Source of the DNA: Rhodoferax sp.
GTDB taxonomy: Bacteria; Pseudomonadota; Gammaproteobacteria; Burkholderiales; Burkholderiaceae_C
Direction of reading: 5' to 3'
Length of the DNA: 16,630 bases
NCBI GenBank assembly: GCA_029865675.1
Contig: JARXAU010000033.1
Location: 1-16,630, forward strand
The stretch's first letter is position 1; the number at the start of each line of letters is the position of its first letter. Both the position numbers and the translations under genes were made by a program. The notes beneath the pieces were generated by a model. It was not told where the DNA came from, ran no database searches, and saw nothing but the letters and a program-made list of their open reading frames with translations. Below are positions 1 to 7,728 of the stretch, one piece after another.

Positions 1-9
1 CAAAGCGGG

Positions 10-25
10 TGGCACGGGTCTTGCA
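10..25 (+). promoter_or_regulatory. Sigma-54 (RpoN) promoter of the flagellar regulator gene
   Basis: The bases TGGCACG (10-16), a 4-base spacer (17-20) and TTGCA (21-25) match the RpoN consensus TGGCACG-N4-TTGCW at every position. The invariant GG (11-12) and GC (23-24) have the required 10 bases between them. Transcription would start near position 35-37, giving a leader of roughly 30 bases before the ATG at 65. The site lies directly upstream of an activator of sigma-54 itself, as expected for the second tier of a FlrA/FleQ - FlrC/FleR flagellar cascade. The enhancer sites to which the upstream activator would bind are outside the window. Confidence 0.88.
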
Positions 26-64
26 GAAAAGCGTTGAACCCAAGCTATTGCATCCAAACCCGCC

Positions 65-1567
65 ATGCCCACGCCCCTCTTCGCATCCAACGCCCTTTGG
101 CTGGACCCGTTTCGCCCGCTCACAATGGCGAACCGTGCACAGCTTGAGGCCGCAGGTTGGTGGGTGTCGACCGTCAGCACGCTGGAAGAGCTTCAGACGG
201 TGTTGCCAGCGCGCCAAGGCGGCGTGCTGGTACTGGGACTGGGACTGGGGACCCACGACGATGGAGAACGCGAACCGCAAGACGGGCTCTTAGAGGACGT
301 GCAGGCATTGCTTGCGCAGTGCAGCCATGGCGTAGCCTTGGTTTGCCGCACTGAGCGCCGCCAGCTGGAAATTGCGGTACATGCTCTGCATCGTGGCGCC
401 TGCCATGTGCTGGCAGCAGACGACTGGTCGCAAGCCAGTTGGCAGCTTGCGCGCCAGCGCTCAGGCCAAACAATAGCCAAACCACTCACAACGGCCCCCA
501 ACTCGCAGCGGGGCGCGCAAAACGCGTCAAAGACAGACTCCACCGTGCGCAGCGTGGTCTACGTGGACCCGGTCAGCCGCAACCTGCTGGCCTTGGCCCA
601 GCGCGTGGCACTAGCCCCTGTGGCAGTGCTTGTCGAAGGCCCCACCGGTTCTGGCAAAGAAGTGCTAGCACGCGTGTTGCACGAATCTTCTAGCGCGGCA
701 AGCGGGCCATTTGTCGCCCTGAACTGTGCGGCCTTGCCAGAGCACATGATTGAAGACATGCTGTTTGGCCATGAAAAAGGTGCCTTCACTGGCGCCGTCA
801 AAGAGCACCGCGGACTGTTTGAACAAGCCCAAGGCGGAACACTGTTTTTGGACGAAATTGGCGAGCTGCCTCTGGCGCTGCAAGCCAAGCTGCTGCGCGT
901 GCTGCAAGAGCGCACTCTGGTGCGCTTGGGTGGCGAGCGAGCCATTGCGCTGCAAGTTCGGGTAGTCGCGGCCACCAATAAAAACCTGCGCGAGCAGATT
1001 GCCCAGCGCGCGTTTCGCGAAGACCTTTACTTCCGCTTGAGTACGTTCAAGCTGCGTGTGCCACCACTTGCAGAGCGCAGCGGCGACATATTGCCCTTGG
1101 TAGGGCGCTTGCTAGCGCAGCACGCGCGCCCCGGCCAAGCCTGGAGCGTGAGCGCAGAGGCGCAGGCAGCCTTGTTGGCATATGCCTGGCCTGGCAATGT
1201 GCGCGAACTTGAGAACGTGGTCCAGCGCGCCATGGTGTTGTGCAGCGACCACCTCATTGACACGGCACAGCTGATGTTTGACGACGCGCCTGCCAGCTTT
1301 ATGGCAGCCCTTGGGTACCAAAGCACGGTGCCGGCTAATGCCGCGCCGCTTGCCCCAACAGCGGCCTCAGCAGCGGACATGGCGATCGCACCAAGCCACT
1401 TGCACACCGCCGTTCAGCACAGCGAGCACCATGCCATTCGCATCGCTCTAGACACCTCACACACCCGCGAAGAGGCGGCGCACAAGCTGGGCATCAGCCC
1501 GCGCACGCTGCGCTACAAGATGGCCCGCCTGCGCGACAGCGCGCCGGTCCAAAACGCCAACGCCTAA
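65..1567 (+). CDS. Sigma-54-dependent flagellar transcriptional activator, FlrC/FleR/FleQ-like, with a degenerate receiver domain
   Basis: This 500-residue bacterial enhancer-binding protein would use ATP hydrolysis to open sigma-54 RNA polymerase promoters. The central AAA+ domain (about 162-405) has Walker A EGPTGSGKE (191-199), an intact sigma-54-contacting GAFTGA loop (239-244), Walker B GTLFLDEIGEL (258-268), the arginine-finger region FREDLYFRL (317-325) and WPGNVRELEN (375-384). A Fis-type helix-turn-helix ends the protein (about 453-491). Residues 10-130 look like a receiver fold, but the beta-3 site that normally holds the phosphorylated aspartate reads VLVLGLGLG (54-62), and the beta-5 lysine is not evident, so control by phosphorylation is doubtful. 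The next gene is fliE, the synteny seen for flrC and fleR. Alignment between FlrC and FleQ subfamilies would settle the name. The ATG at 65 keeps the first beta strand; M21 (position 125) is an alternative. No clear Shine-Dalgarno is visible. Confidence 0.93.
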   Translation: MPTPLFASNALWLDPFRPLTMANRAQLEAAGWWVSTVSTLEELQTVLPARQGGVLVLGLGLGTHDDGEREPQDGLLEDVQALLAQCSHGVALVCRTERRQLEIAVHALHRGACHVLAADDWSQASWQLARQRSGQTIAKPLTTAPNSQRGAQNASKTDSTVRSVVYVDPVSRNLLALAQRVALAPVAVLVEGPTGSGKEVLARVLHESSSAASGPFVALNCAALPEHMIEDMLFGHEKGAFTGAVKEHRGLFEQAQGGTLFLDEIGELPLALQAKLLRVLQERTLVRLGGERAIALQVRVVAATNKNLREQIAQRAFREDLYFRLSTFKLRVPPLAERSGDILPLVGRLLAQHARPGQAWSVSAEAQAALLAYAWPGNVRELENVVQRAMVLCSDHLIDTAQLMFDDAPASFMAALGYQSTVPANAAPLAPTAASAADMAIAPSHLHTAVQHSEHHAIRIALDTSHTREEAAHKLGISPRTLRYKMARLRDSAPVQNANA

Positions 1568-1601
1568 GCCACAGCCCGCCACCCAGACCAGGAAAAGCAC
1601 C

Positions 1602-1940
1602 ATGATCGAATCCGCCACCTCCGCCAGCAGCATTGCTGCCATGCTCAAGACCTTGCAGGCCCACGGCGCGCAGGCTGCGGGCCAAGGCATGGATTTGCCG
1701 GACAGCACCTCAGTTCCCAAGAGCGACTTCTCAGATTTGATTCGCAAAGCGGTCAGCCAGACCAATGCCGCCCAAGTGGATGCGAAAAACACCGCCGAAG
1801 CCTTTGAGCGCGGGGAGGGTGTGCCGCTGACCGACGTCGTGCTGAAGATGCAAAAAGCTTCGCTGTCCTTCGAAGCCACCCTGCAGGTGCGCAACAAAGT
1901 GCTCAAAGCCTACGAAGACATCATGAATATGCCGGTGTAG
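1602..1940 (+). CDS. fliE: Flagellar hook-basal body complex protein FliE
   Basis: FliE is the small junction protein that joins the MS ring to the proximal rod and is among the first substrates of the flagellar type III exporter. At 112 residues it has the usual family length. The C-terminal half carries the conserved helical pattern, with PLTDVVLKMQKASLSFE (75-91) and QVRNKVLKAYEDIMNMPV (95-112) matching the family end closely. A good Shine-Dalgarno, AGGAAA at 1590-1595, lies 6 bases before the ATG. The gene starts 34 bases after the regulator gene, and I found no RpoN consensus in that gap, so it is probably transcribed from further upstream, perhaps from the promoter at 10-25. Confidence 0.95.
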   Translation: MIESATSASSIAAMLKTLQAHGAQAAGQGMDLPDSTSVPKSDFSDLIRKAVSQTNAAQVDAKNTAEAFERGEGVPLTDVVLKMQKASLSFEATLQVRNKVLKAYEDIMNMPV

Positions 1941-1990
1941 AGGCCAACAGCACACCGTACCCCTTTTCATCGCGCTGAAAGACTATTCCC

Positions 1991-3859
1991 ATGGCAACCG
2001 CAACCGCTACCGCTGGCACTTTTTTACCCGCCAATGCCGAACCCACCGCCTTGCCCATCCGCGCGGGCGGGGACCGGCGCAGCGTGGCCGGGCGCGCCAG
2101 CGACAGGCCTGGCGATGTGACCGACAACACAGCGGATTACTCTGGTGCTTTCGGGCCTATCAAAAAGGTGCTCAACCAGCCTGCGGTGAAAAAGTCCTTG
2201 CCCCTGATGGTGATCGCCGTGGCTTTGTTGGTGTTTGCCTTGGTGTACACGCTGATCAATGCGCCGACCTACCGCCCCATCATGACGGGCGTGACCGAGA
2301 CCGACCAGCAAGGCGTGTACGAAGCACTAAAAACCGGTGAGTTCAAACCCGTGATTGACGCGGGCAGCGGCCAAATCACCGTGCCTTCCGCGCGTTACCA
2401 CGAAGCCCGCATCTACCTGGCGTCCAAAGGCCTTCCTAAGACCGCCGCTACCGGCCTGGACGCATTGAAAGACCAGTCGGCAATCACCACAAGCCAGTTC
2501 ATGGAGCAGGTTCGCTACAACTCTGCCATGGAGCAAGAGATGGCACGCAGCATTCAGCAAATCGAAACCATCCAGAGCGCACGCGTGCACTTGGCGACCA
2601 CCAAGCCCTCGGTGTTCGTGCGCGACCGCACACCGCCCAAGGCCTCTATTGTGGTGACGCCCCATCCCGGGCGTACTGTGAGCCCCATGCAAGTGCAAGC
2701 CATCGTGCACCTGGTTGCCTCAAGCGTGCCCATGCTTACTGCAGAAAACGTGGCGGTGGTGGACCACTTCGGCAAGCTGCTGACAGATGCCGCATCGGAC
2801 GCCTCCCTGGGCATGAACGCCGGACAGACCAAGCACAAACAGGCTATGGAAGACCTGTACCGCCAACGCGTCATCCAAATTTTGGCCCCCATTGTGGGTG
2901 ACGCCAACGTGCGTTCCCAGGTCAACCTGAACTTGGATTACAGCCAGACCGAGGTCACCGTAGAGGACTACGACACGGGTGGCAAAGGCCCTAAGACCCG
3001 TTCTGAAGTGAACAGCGAAGACCGCAACAGCTCCAAAGAAGCCTCGGGCATCCCCGGCACCTTGTCCAATACTGCGCCAGCGGCGCCCACCACCACACTG
3101 AACACCGCAGCGCCAAGCAGCGACAGCAGCGATGAACGCAACACGATTGCCACGCGCAGCACCCGCAATTACGAACTTGACCGCTCGGTGCGCCGCACCA
3201 AGAGCGCAACGGGTGGCGTACAACGCCTGAGCGTGGCCGTGGTCATCAACGAGCGCGCACCCATTGCGCAACCCAAGAACGACAAGGGCGAGGACCAGCC
3301 GCCCAAGCCCAACCCCTACACCCAAGAAGAATTGGACCGCATACAGGAACTGGTGCGCGGCGTGGTGGGCTTTGACGAAACGCGAAAAGACGTAGTCAGC
3401 GTGGTTCAGGCCAAATTCGAGCCTGAGCTGGCGATGGACTTGAGCATCCCCTGGCACAAAGACGAAGCGGTTTTGACCAACATCAAATCGGGCTTTTTGG
3501 GCTTGATGTTTGTCGCCTTTTTGATGGTGGTGGTGCGCCCGGTGGTCATGCACATGATGAACCGCGACAAAGAGGCTGCGCAAGCCGCCGCCCAAACCAT
3601 TCAATTGGCACAGGAACAGGCACTCGCCTTGGAGATGGCCGCCACCGAGGCCGCTGCTGCCAGCGGTGCCGAACCATCGGCTGCCGATTCTTTGGAAGAA
3701 ATGAAGGCCAAGATGAAGGCCAAGAAGTCTGGCATCTCCGCCGAGATGCTCGACACCGCCAACACCTACGACGACAAAGTGGCTCTGCTGCGCATGATCG
3801 TCTCCGACGACTCTGCTCGCGTGGCCAGCGTATTGAAGAACATGATCAAGCCGGCCTGA
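1991..3859 (+). CDS. fliF: Flagellar MS-ring protein FliF
   Basis: FliF forms the MS ring in the inner membrane, the platform on which rod, switch and export gate are built. The 622-residue product has a long cytoplasmic N-terminal extension (about 1-68, Thr/Ala then Arg/Asp rich), a first membrane helix (about 70-89), the periplasmic ring-building domains, a Ser/Thr/Ala-rich disordered insert (about 350-385) and the conserved NYELDRSVRRTK motif just after it. A second membrane helix follows (about 500-522), then a cytoplasmic tail. The last 45 residues (EMLDTANTYDDKVALLRMIV and following) are the FliG-binding segment. The protein is somewhat longer than the roughly 550-residue enterobacterial form, mostly because of the N-terminal extension. 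It starts 50 bases after fliE, with a weak purine-rich stretch upstream. Confidence 0.97.
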   Translation: MATATATAGTFLPANAEPTALPIRAGGDRRSVAGRASDRPGDVTDNTADYSGAFGPIKKVLNQPAVKKSLPLMVIAVALLVFALVYTLINAPTYRPIMTGVTETDQQGVYEALKTGEFKPVIDAGSGQITVPSARYHEARIYLASKGLPKTAATGLDALKDQSAITTSQFMEQVRYNSAMEQEMARSIQQIETIQSARVHLATTKPSVFVRDRTPPKASIVVTPHPGRTVSPMQVQAIVHLVASSVPMLTAENVAVVDHFGKLLTDAASDASLGMNAGQTKHKQAMEDLYRQRVIQILAPIVGDANVRSQVNLNLDYSQTEVTVEDYDTGGKGPKTRSEVNSEDRNSSKEASGIPGTLSNTAPAAPTTTLNTAAPSSDSSDERNTIATRSTRNYELDRSVRRTKSATGGVQRLSVAVVINERAPIAQPKNDKGEDQPPKPNPYTQEELDRIQELVRGVVGFDETRKDVVSVVQAKFEPELAMDLSIPWHKDEAVLTNIKSGFLGLMFVAFLMVVVRPVVMHMMNRDKEAAQAAAQTIQLAQEQALALEMAATEAAAASGAEPSAADSLEEMKAKMKAKKSGISAEMLDTANTYDDKVALLRMIVSDDSARVASVLKNMIKPA

Positions 3860-3880
3860 TTGCCAGAACGAGACTCCACC

Positions 3881-4936
3881 ATGGCAGACAACGATCCCAA
3901 ACTGACAGGACCTGCAGGCTACAGCGACGCGCTGCGCCGCGAAATGGACGCCCTGACCGGCACCCAGCGCGCGGCGGTGCTGATGCTCCTGCTCGGTGAA
4001 GAGCAGGCGGCCAACATCATTCGCTTTCTCAGTCCGAAAGAGGTGCAGGGACTGGGTGCGGCCATGGTGCAAGTGGCCGAGTTGTCGCAAGAAGCGGTCA
4101 ACGCCGTGCTCGACGAATTTGTGGCCGAAATCAAGCGACAGACCAACCTGGGTTTGGGCACCTCCGACTATGTGGAAAAAGTGTTTCGGCTTGCACTGGG
4201 GGAAGACAAGGCCGCCTCGGTACTGGGGCGCATCAACCCCAGCCATGGCAGCAAGGGCTTAGAAATTTTGAGCTGGATGGATGCGCGCTCCATTGCCGAC
4301 ATGATCAAAGAGGAACACCCTCAGGTGGTGGCCATCATTCTGTCGGTACTGGAAAATGTGGTGGCCGCTGAAGTGCTGAATTTCTTGCCGGCGGAGTCGC
4401 GGGCGGAAATCATGCAGCGCGTGGCCAGTTTGGAGACGGTGCAGCCTTCTGCCATGGAAGAGCTAGAAGCCATCATGAAAAAGCAGTTTTCCACAAATTC
4501 AAGCTCCAAGTCTTCGAGCCTGGGCGGCGTCAAGGCCGCGGCAAACATCTTGAACCTGACCAAAACGGCACTCGAAGCCTCGGTCATGGGCGGACTGAAA
4601 AACCTCGACCCCGAGCTGATGCAGAAAATCCAGGACAACATGTTCACCTTCGACAACCTGACGGGTGTAGATAACAAGGGCATTCAGGTGATCATGCGCA
4701 ACGTCGAGCCTGACCTGATGATGAAAGCCCTCAAAGGTGCCAGCGACGCCGTGAAAGACAAGTTTTTGAGCAATATGTCCGAGCGCGCCCGTGGCATGTT
4801 CAAAGACGACATGGAGGCCATGGGGCCAATGCGCTTGTCCGACGTCGAGGACGCCCAAAAAATGATCATGCGCGCCGCCCGAAAACTGGCCGACTCGGGT
4901 GAACTGGTGCTAGGCGGCGGCGCAGACTATGTCTAA
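3881..4936 (+). CDS. fliG: Flagellar motor switch protein FliG
   Basis: FliG is the rotor protein that docks on the FliF tail and receives torque from the MotAB stator. The 351-residue length fits the family. The N domain begins with LTGTQRAAVLMLLLGEEQA (25-43). The middle domain has the EHPQ motif (145-148) that contacts FliM, followed by VVAIILSVL. The hinge region around 205-222 is serine-rich. The C domain includes MFTF (254-257, usually MFVF), the charged torque helix ending IQVIMRNVEPDLMMKALKG, and the segment ERARGMFKDDMEAMGPMRLS (301-320). The ATG at 3881 was chosen over an in-frame TTG at 3860, because the product then begins in the usual place and the TTG abuts the fliF stop codon. 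The last 8 bases overlap fliH. Confidence 0.97.
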   Translation: MADNDPKLTGPAGYSDALRREMDALTGTQRAAVLMLLLGEEQAANIIRFLSPKEVQGLGAAMVQVAELSQEAVNAVLDEFVAEIKRQTNLGLGTSDYVEKVFRLALGEDKAASVLGRINPSHGSKGLEILSWMDARSIADMIKEEHPQVVAIILSVLENVVAAEVLNFLPAESRAEIMQRVASLETVQPSAMEELEAIMKKQFSTNSSSKSSSLGGVKAAANILNLTKTALEASVMGGLKNLDPELMQKIQDNMFTFDNLTGVDNKGIQVIMRNVEPDLMMKALKGASDAVKDKFLSNMSERARGMFKDDMEAMGPMRLSDVEDAQKMIMRAARKLADSGELVLGGGADYV

Positions 4937-5924
4937 AGAGGCGCCTGCCTTTAACAAAGAGGCGCAGCGCAAATCCGAGGTGCGCCCCGCGCGGGTTTGG
5001 CAACCCACCGACCTGCGCCACCCGATTGCACCGGAAAGTGGCTTCGTTGCCAACGCCTGGCGCACCCAGCGCGAACCAGTTTTTGGGTTGACCGACTTCG
5101 ACACACCCACTGCCGATTTGCTGCCCGCTGCTGCCGCGCCGCAAGCGCTAGAAGCACCTATTGAAACGCCCCACCCCGCCACTGCAATCGCGGTGGAACA
5201 CCACACTCCGGTCGTTAACGCAGAGGCATTGGCAAAAGCGCGTGAAGAGGGCCGCGCCGAAGGCGTAGCACAAGCGCGCATCACGCTGCAAAGCGAGATG
5301 GAGGCCAAGCTGCGTGCGGCGCTGGGCGAAGACCACGCTTTGGTGAGCGCACTGAGCGCCGCCATTGCGGAGCTTCAACAAAGCCCTCAGACCTTTTTTG
5401 AGCCGCTTAAACGCCTGGCGCTGCACCTGGCCGAGCAACTGGTGCTCGCCGAGCTGCAGTTGGACGGCAGCGCCATAGACCGCCTGGTGCAACGCTGCAT
5501 AGACGAACTGGCAGAACACGACGAATCGCTGATCGTGGTGGAACTGCACCCGGCCGACCTAGCGCTGCTGCAAGACCTGCGCACGCGCTCGGGCCTGAGC
5601 GAGGGGGCCTCTTTGCGCTTGCAGGCCAACGACCAACTGCTGCCTGGCAGCGTGCGCGCCAGCGCCAACGCTGCCGTGGTGGAAGACCTGATGGGCGAGC
5701 GCCTGAGCGCCCTGGCACGCGGCTTGGCGGTGGACGACAGCCGCTGGCGCGCCCATACCGCATTGACACCCGAGCGCATTGCCAGCGACCGTATCGCCAC
5801 AACCGCTGTAGAAGACGCACGCCCGCGCATGGCGCCACAAGCCGCACCTTTGGCGAGCGACCCAGGCTACGACACGGTCGCGGCGATCGATGAAATCCTG
5901 CGGGACGCAGAAAACCATGTTTGA
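4929..5924 (+). CDS. fliH: Flagellar assembly protein FliH (export ATPase regulator), long form
   Basis: FliH dimers hold the export ATPase FliI in an inactive state and anchor it to the C ring and export gate. The 331-residue protein is clearly longer than the roughly 230-residue enterobacterial form. Residues 1-95 are extended and Pro/Ala-rich, with Trp24 in RPARVWQPTDL, the type of N-terminal tryptophan segment that docks FliH to the export machinery. Then come a helical stalk with the small-residue repeat AREEGRAEGVAQA (104-116) and a conserved C domain (about 150-265, including LAEQLVLAELQLDG and LMGERLSALARGL). A tail of about 60 residues (271-331) has no counterpart that I recognise. 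The gene overlaps fliG by 8 bases (ATGTCTAA) and fliI by 8 bases (ATGTTTGA), which implies translational coupling of the three. Confidence 0.93.
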   Translation: MSKEAPAFNKEAQRKSEVRPARVWQPTDLRHPIAPESGFVANAWRTQREPVFGLTDFDTPTADLLPAAAAPQALEAPIETPHPATAIAVEHHTPVVNAEALAKAREEGRAEGVAQARITLQSEMEAKLRAALGEDHALVSALSAAIAELQQSPQTFFEPLKRLALHLAEQLVLAELQLDGSAIDRLVQRCIDELAEHDESLIVVELHPADLALLQDLRTRSGLSEGASLRLQANDQLLPGSVRASANAAVVEDLMGERLSALARGLAVDDSRWRAHTALTPERIASDRIATTAVEDARPRMAPQAAPLASDPGYDTVAAIDEILRDAENHV

Positions 5925-7239
5925 CTTTGACACCGAGGTAGACCAAGTCGTATCCCAGCTGCGCAGCAAGCGCCCGCAGCGCAGCGGCACGCTGGTGCGC
6001 CTGGTGGGCTTGCGCCTGGAAGCGCGCGGCATGATGGCCCCGGTAGGCGCTTGCTGCGAAGTGGTCGGCCAAGGCGGCCACCGCATCGAGGCGGAAGTGG
6101 TGGGCTTTGCCGAAAACACGATTTACCTGATGCCGTTTTCTGAGCCAGTGGGCATTGGCCCCGGCGCCTCGGTGCGGGTGCTCAGCGAAAGCGGCCACGC
6201 CGATTTGGGCGAAGCGCTGCTGGGCCGCGTGATTGACGCCCAAGGCGAGCCGCTGGACGGCAAGCCCAAGCCCATCTGCACCACCCAACTCGGGCTTTTG
6301 GGCCTGCCGCTCAACCCCATGGAGCGCGGCCCGATTAACAAGGTGCTGGACGTGGGCGTCAAAGCCATCAACGGCTTGCTCACCCTGGGGCGCGGCCAGC
6401 GCGTGGGCCTGGTTGCGGGCTCGGGCGTGGGCAAAAGTGTGCTTTTGGGCATGCTGACCCGCTTTACCAAAGCCGACATTGTGGTCATTGGCCTGATTGG
6501 CGAGCGCGGGCGCGAGGTGCAAGCCTTTATTACCGAAACCTTGGGGCCTGAGGGCTTGGCCAAAGCGGTGGTGATTGCCGCGCCGGCCAATGTGTCGCCG
6601 GTGCTGCGCCTCAAAGCCGCGCACCTCACGCACGTGGTGGCCGAATACTTTCGCGACCAGGGCAAGGACGTGCTGATGCTGGTCGACAGCCTGACGCGTG
6701 TGGCGCACGCACAGCGCGAGATCGGCCTGGCCATTGGCGAGCCGCCTACGTCCAAGGGCTATCCGCCTTCGGTGTTTGCCCTCTTGCCCAACCTGATTGA
6801 GCGCGCCGGTGTGGGTCGCCACGGCCATGGCTCGATCACCGCCATTTACACCGTGCTTGCCGAAGGAGACGACGGCAACGACCCGATTGTCGACATCGCA
6901 CGCGCTTCGCTCGACGGCCAGGTGATGCTCTCGCGCAAGCTGGCAGATGCGGCGCATTACCCGGCGATTGACCTGACCGGCTCCATTTCTCGGGTAATGC
7001 AAAACCTGCTCTCGCCCACGGATTTGAAGCTGGCCAATCGCTTTCGCCGCCTGTGGTCGCTCTACCAGCAAAACGTGGACCTGATCCAAGTGGGCGCTTA
7101 CCAGGCGGGCAGTAATGCCGAAATCGACCAGGCGATTGCGCTGCGCGAATCCATGGAACGCTACCTGCGCCAAGACATGCACGCCGACGAAGACGAAGCC
7201 CGCTGCCGCACCGACTTGCGCGTGCTGATGGAACTTTAA
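5917..7239 (+). CDS. fliI: Flagellum-specific export ATPase FliI
   Basis: FliI is the hexameric ATPase of the flagellar type III exporter, related to the F1 beta subunit. The 440-residue length is typical. The Walker A loop is AGSGVGKS (167-174), GLIGERGREV (192-201) supplies the conserved catalytic Glu/Arg region, and Walker B is VLMLVDS (252-258). The signature TRVAHAQREIGLAIGEPP (260-277) and GYPPSVFALLPNLIERAG (281-298) are near-identical to the family pattern. The start at 5917 was chosen because MFDFDTEV begins where family members begin and it overlaps the fliH stop codon exactly as fliH overlaps fliG. An in-frame ATG at 5890 would add nine residues with no support. GC content at codon third positions is very high here. 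Confidence 0.97.
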   Translation: MFDFDTEVDQVVSQLRSKRPQRSGTLVRLVGLRLEARGMMAPVGACCEVVGQGGHRIEAEVVGFAENTIYLMPFSEPVGIGPGASVRVLSESGHADLGEALLGRVIDAQGEPLDGKPKPICTTQLGLLGLPLNPMERGPINKVLDVGVKAINGLLTLGRGQRVGLVAGSGVGKSVLLGMLTRFTKADIVVIGLIGERGREVQAFITETLGPEGLAKAVVIAAPANVSPVLRLKAAHLTHVVAEYFRDQGKDVLMLVDSLTRVAHAQREIGLAIGEPPTSKGYPPSVFALLPNLIERAGVGRHGHGSITAIYTVLAEGDDGNDPIVDIARASLDGQVMLSRKLADAAHYPAIDLTGSISRVMQNLLSPTDLKLANRFRRLWSLYQQNVDLIQVGAYQAGSNAEIDQAIALRESMERYLRQDMHADEDEARCRTDLRVLMEL

Positions 7240-7284
7240 GCCCATGCGCACTGTTGCTTGTTACCGTGTTGACCGGAACCGCCT

Positions 7285-7728
7285 ATGAAAACGCGCGCCT
7301 GCTGGTCCGCCCTGGAGAGCCGGGCAGAGCAAAAAATCACGCAACTGCGTGCCGAGACGGCGCAGGCCGAGCAACTGCGCGATGCACTGTTGGCCAGCCA
7401 ACTGCGGCTGGAAAACCTGTACGAAGAGTACCGTGCGCAGGCCGAAGCAAGAGAGACCTCTAAAGGCATGTCAGACGCTATGAACCAGCGCCAGTTCATG
7501 TCGCAACTCCTGAAACTGCGTGAGCGGGTGGAGCGCGACATTGAGACCTCGAACCTGCGCCTGCAGACCCTGACGCACCGCATGCTACAGGCGGAGACCG
7601 AGCGGCTGAAGATGAAAACGTTGGCCGAGAACGACCGTTTGGCGGTGCAAAAGTTCGTCCAGAAGCGCGAACAAAACAGCATGGACGAACTCGGGATGCT
7701 GCAATTTAACCAAGCGCGCCCGGTATGA
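7285..7728 (+). CDS. fliJ: Flagellar export protein FliJ
   Basis: FliJ is the coiled-coil stalk of the flagellar export ATPase, structurally like the gamma subunit of F1, and escorts chaperones to the gate. The 147-residue product matches the family length. It is almost entirely helical and charged, with heptad-like Leu/Ala spacing from about residue 10 to 135 and no membrane segment. Sequence conservation in FliJ is low, so the call rests on length, coiled-coil character and position directly after fliI (45-base gap). The stop codon overlaps the next start as ATGA (7725-7728), so this flagellar gene is translationally tied to a gene of unknown function. Confidence 0.9.
   Translation: MKTRACWSALESRAEQKITQLRAETAQAEQLRDALLASQLRLENLYEEYRAQAEARETSKGMSDAMNQRQFMSQLLKLRERVERDIETSNLRLQTLTHRMLQAETERLKMKTLAENDRLAVQKFVQKREQNSMDELGMLQFNQARPV

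Noticed and set aside
3860..3880. Alternative TTG start adding seven residues to FliG
   Set aside because: The ATG at 3881 gives the usual N terminus, and the extra residues (MPERDST) show no family similarity.
2720..4246. A 508-codon minus-strand open frame opposite fliF and fliG
   Set aside because: His/Gly/Val-rich low-quality translation opposite two strongly conserved genes; no start signal.
5407..7251. A 614-codon minus-strand open frame opposite fliH and fliI
   Set aside because: His/Gln/Arg-rich composition and lack of motifs mark it as a codon-bias shadow of fliI and fliH.
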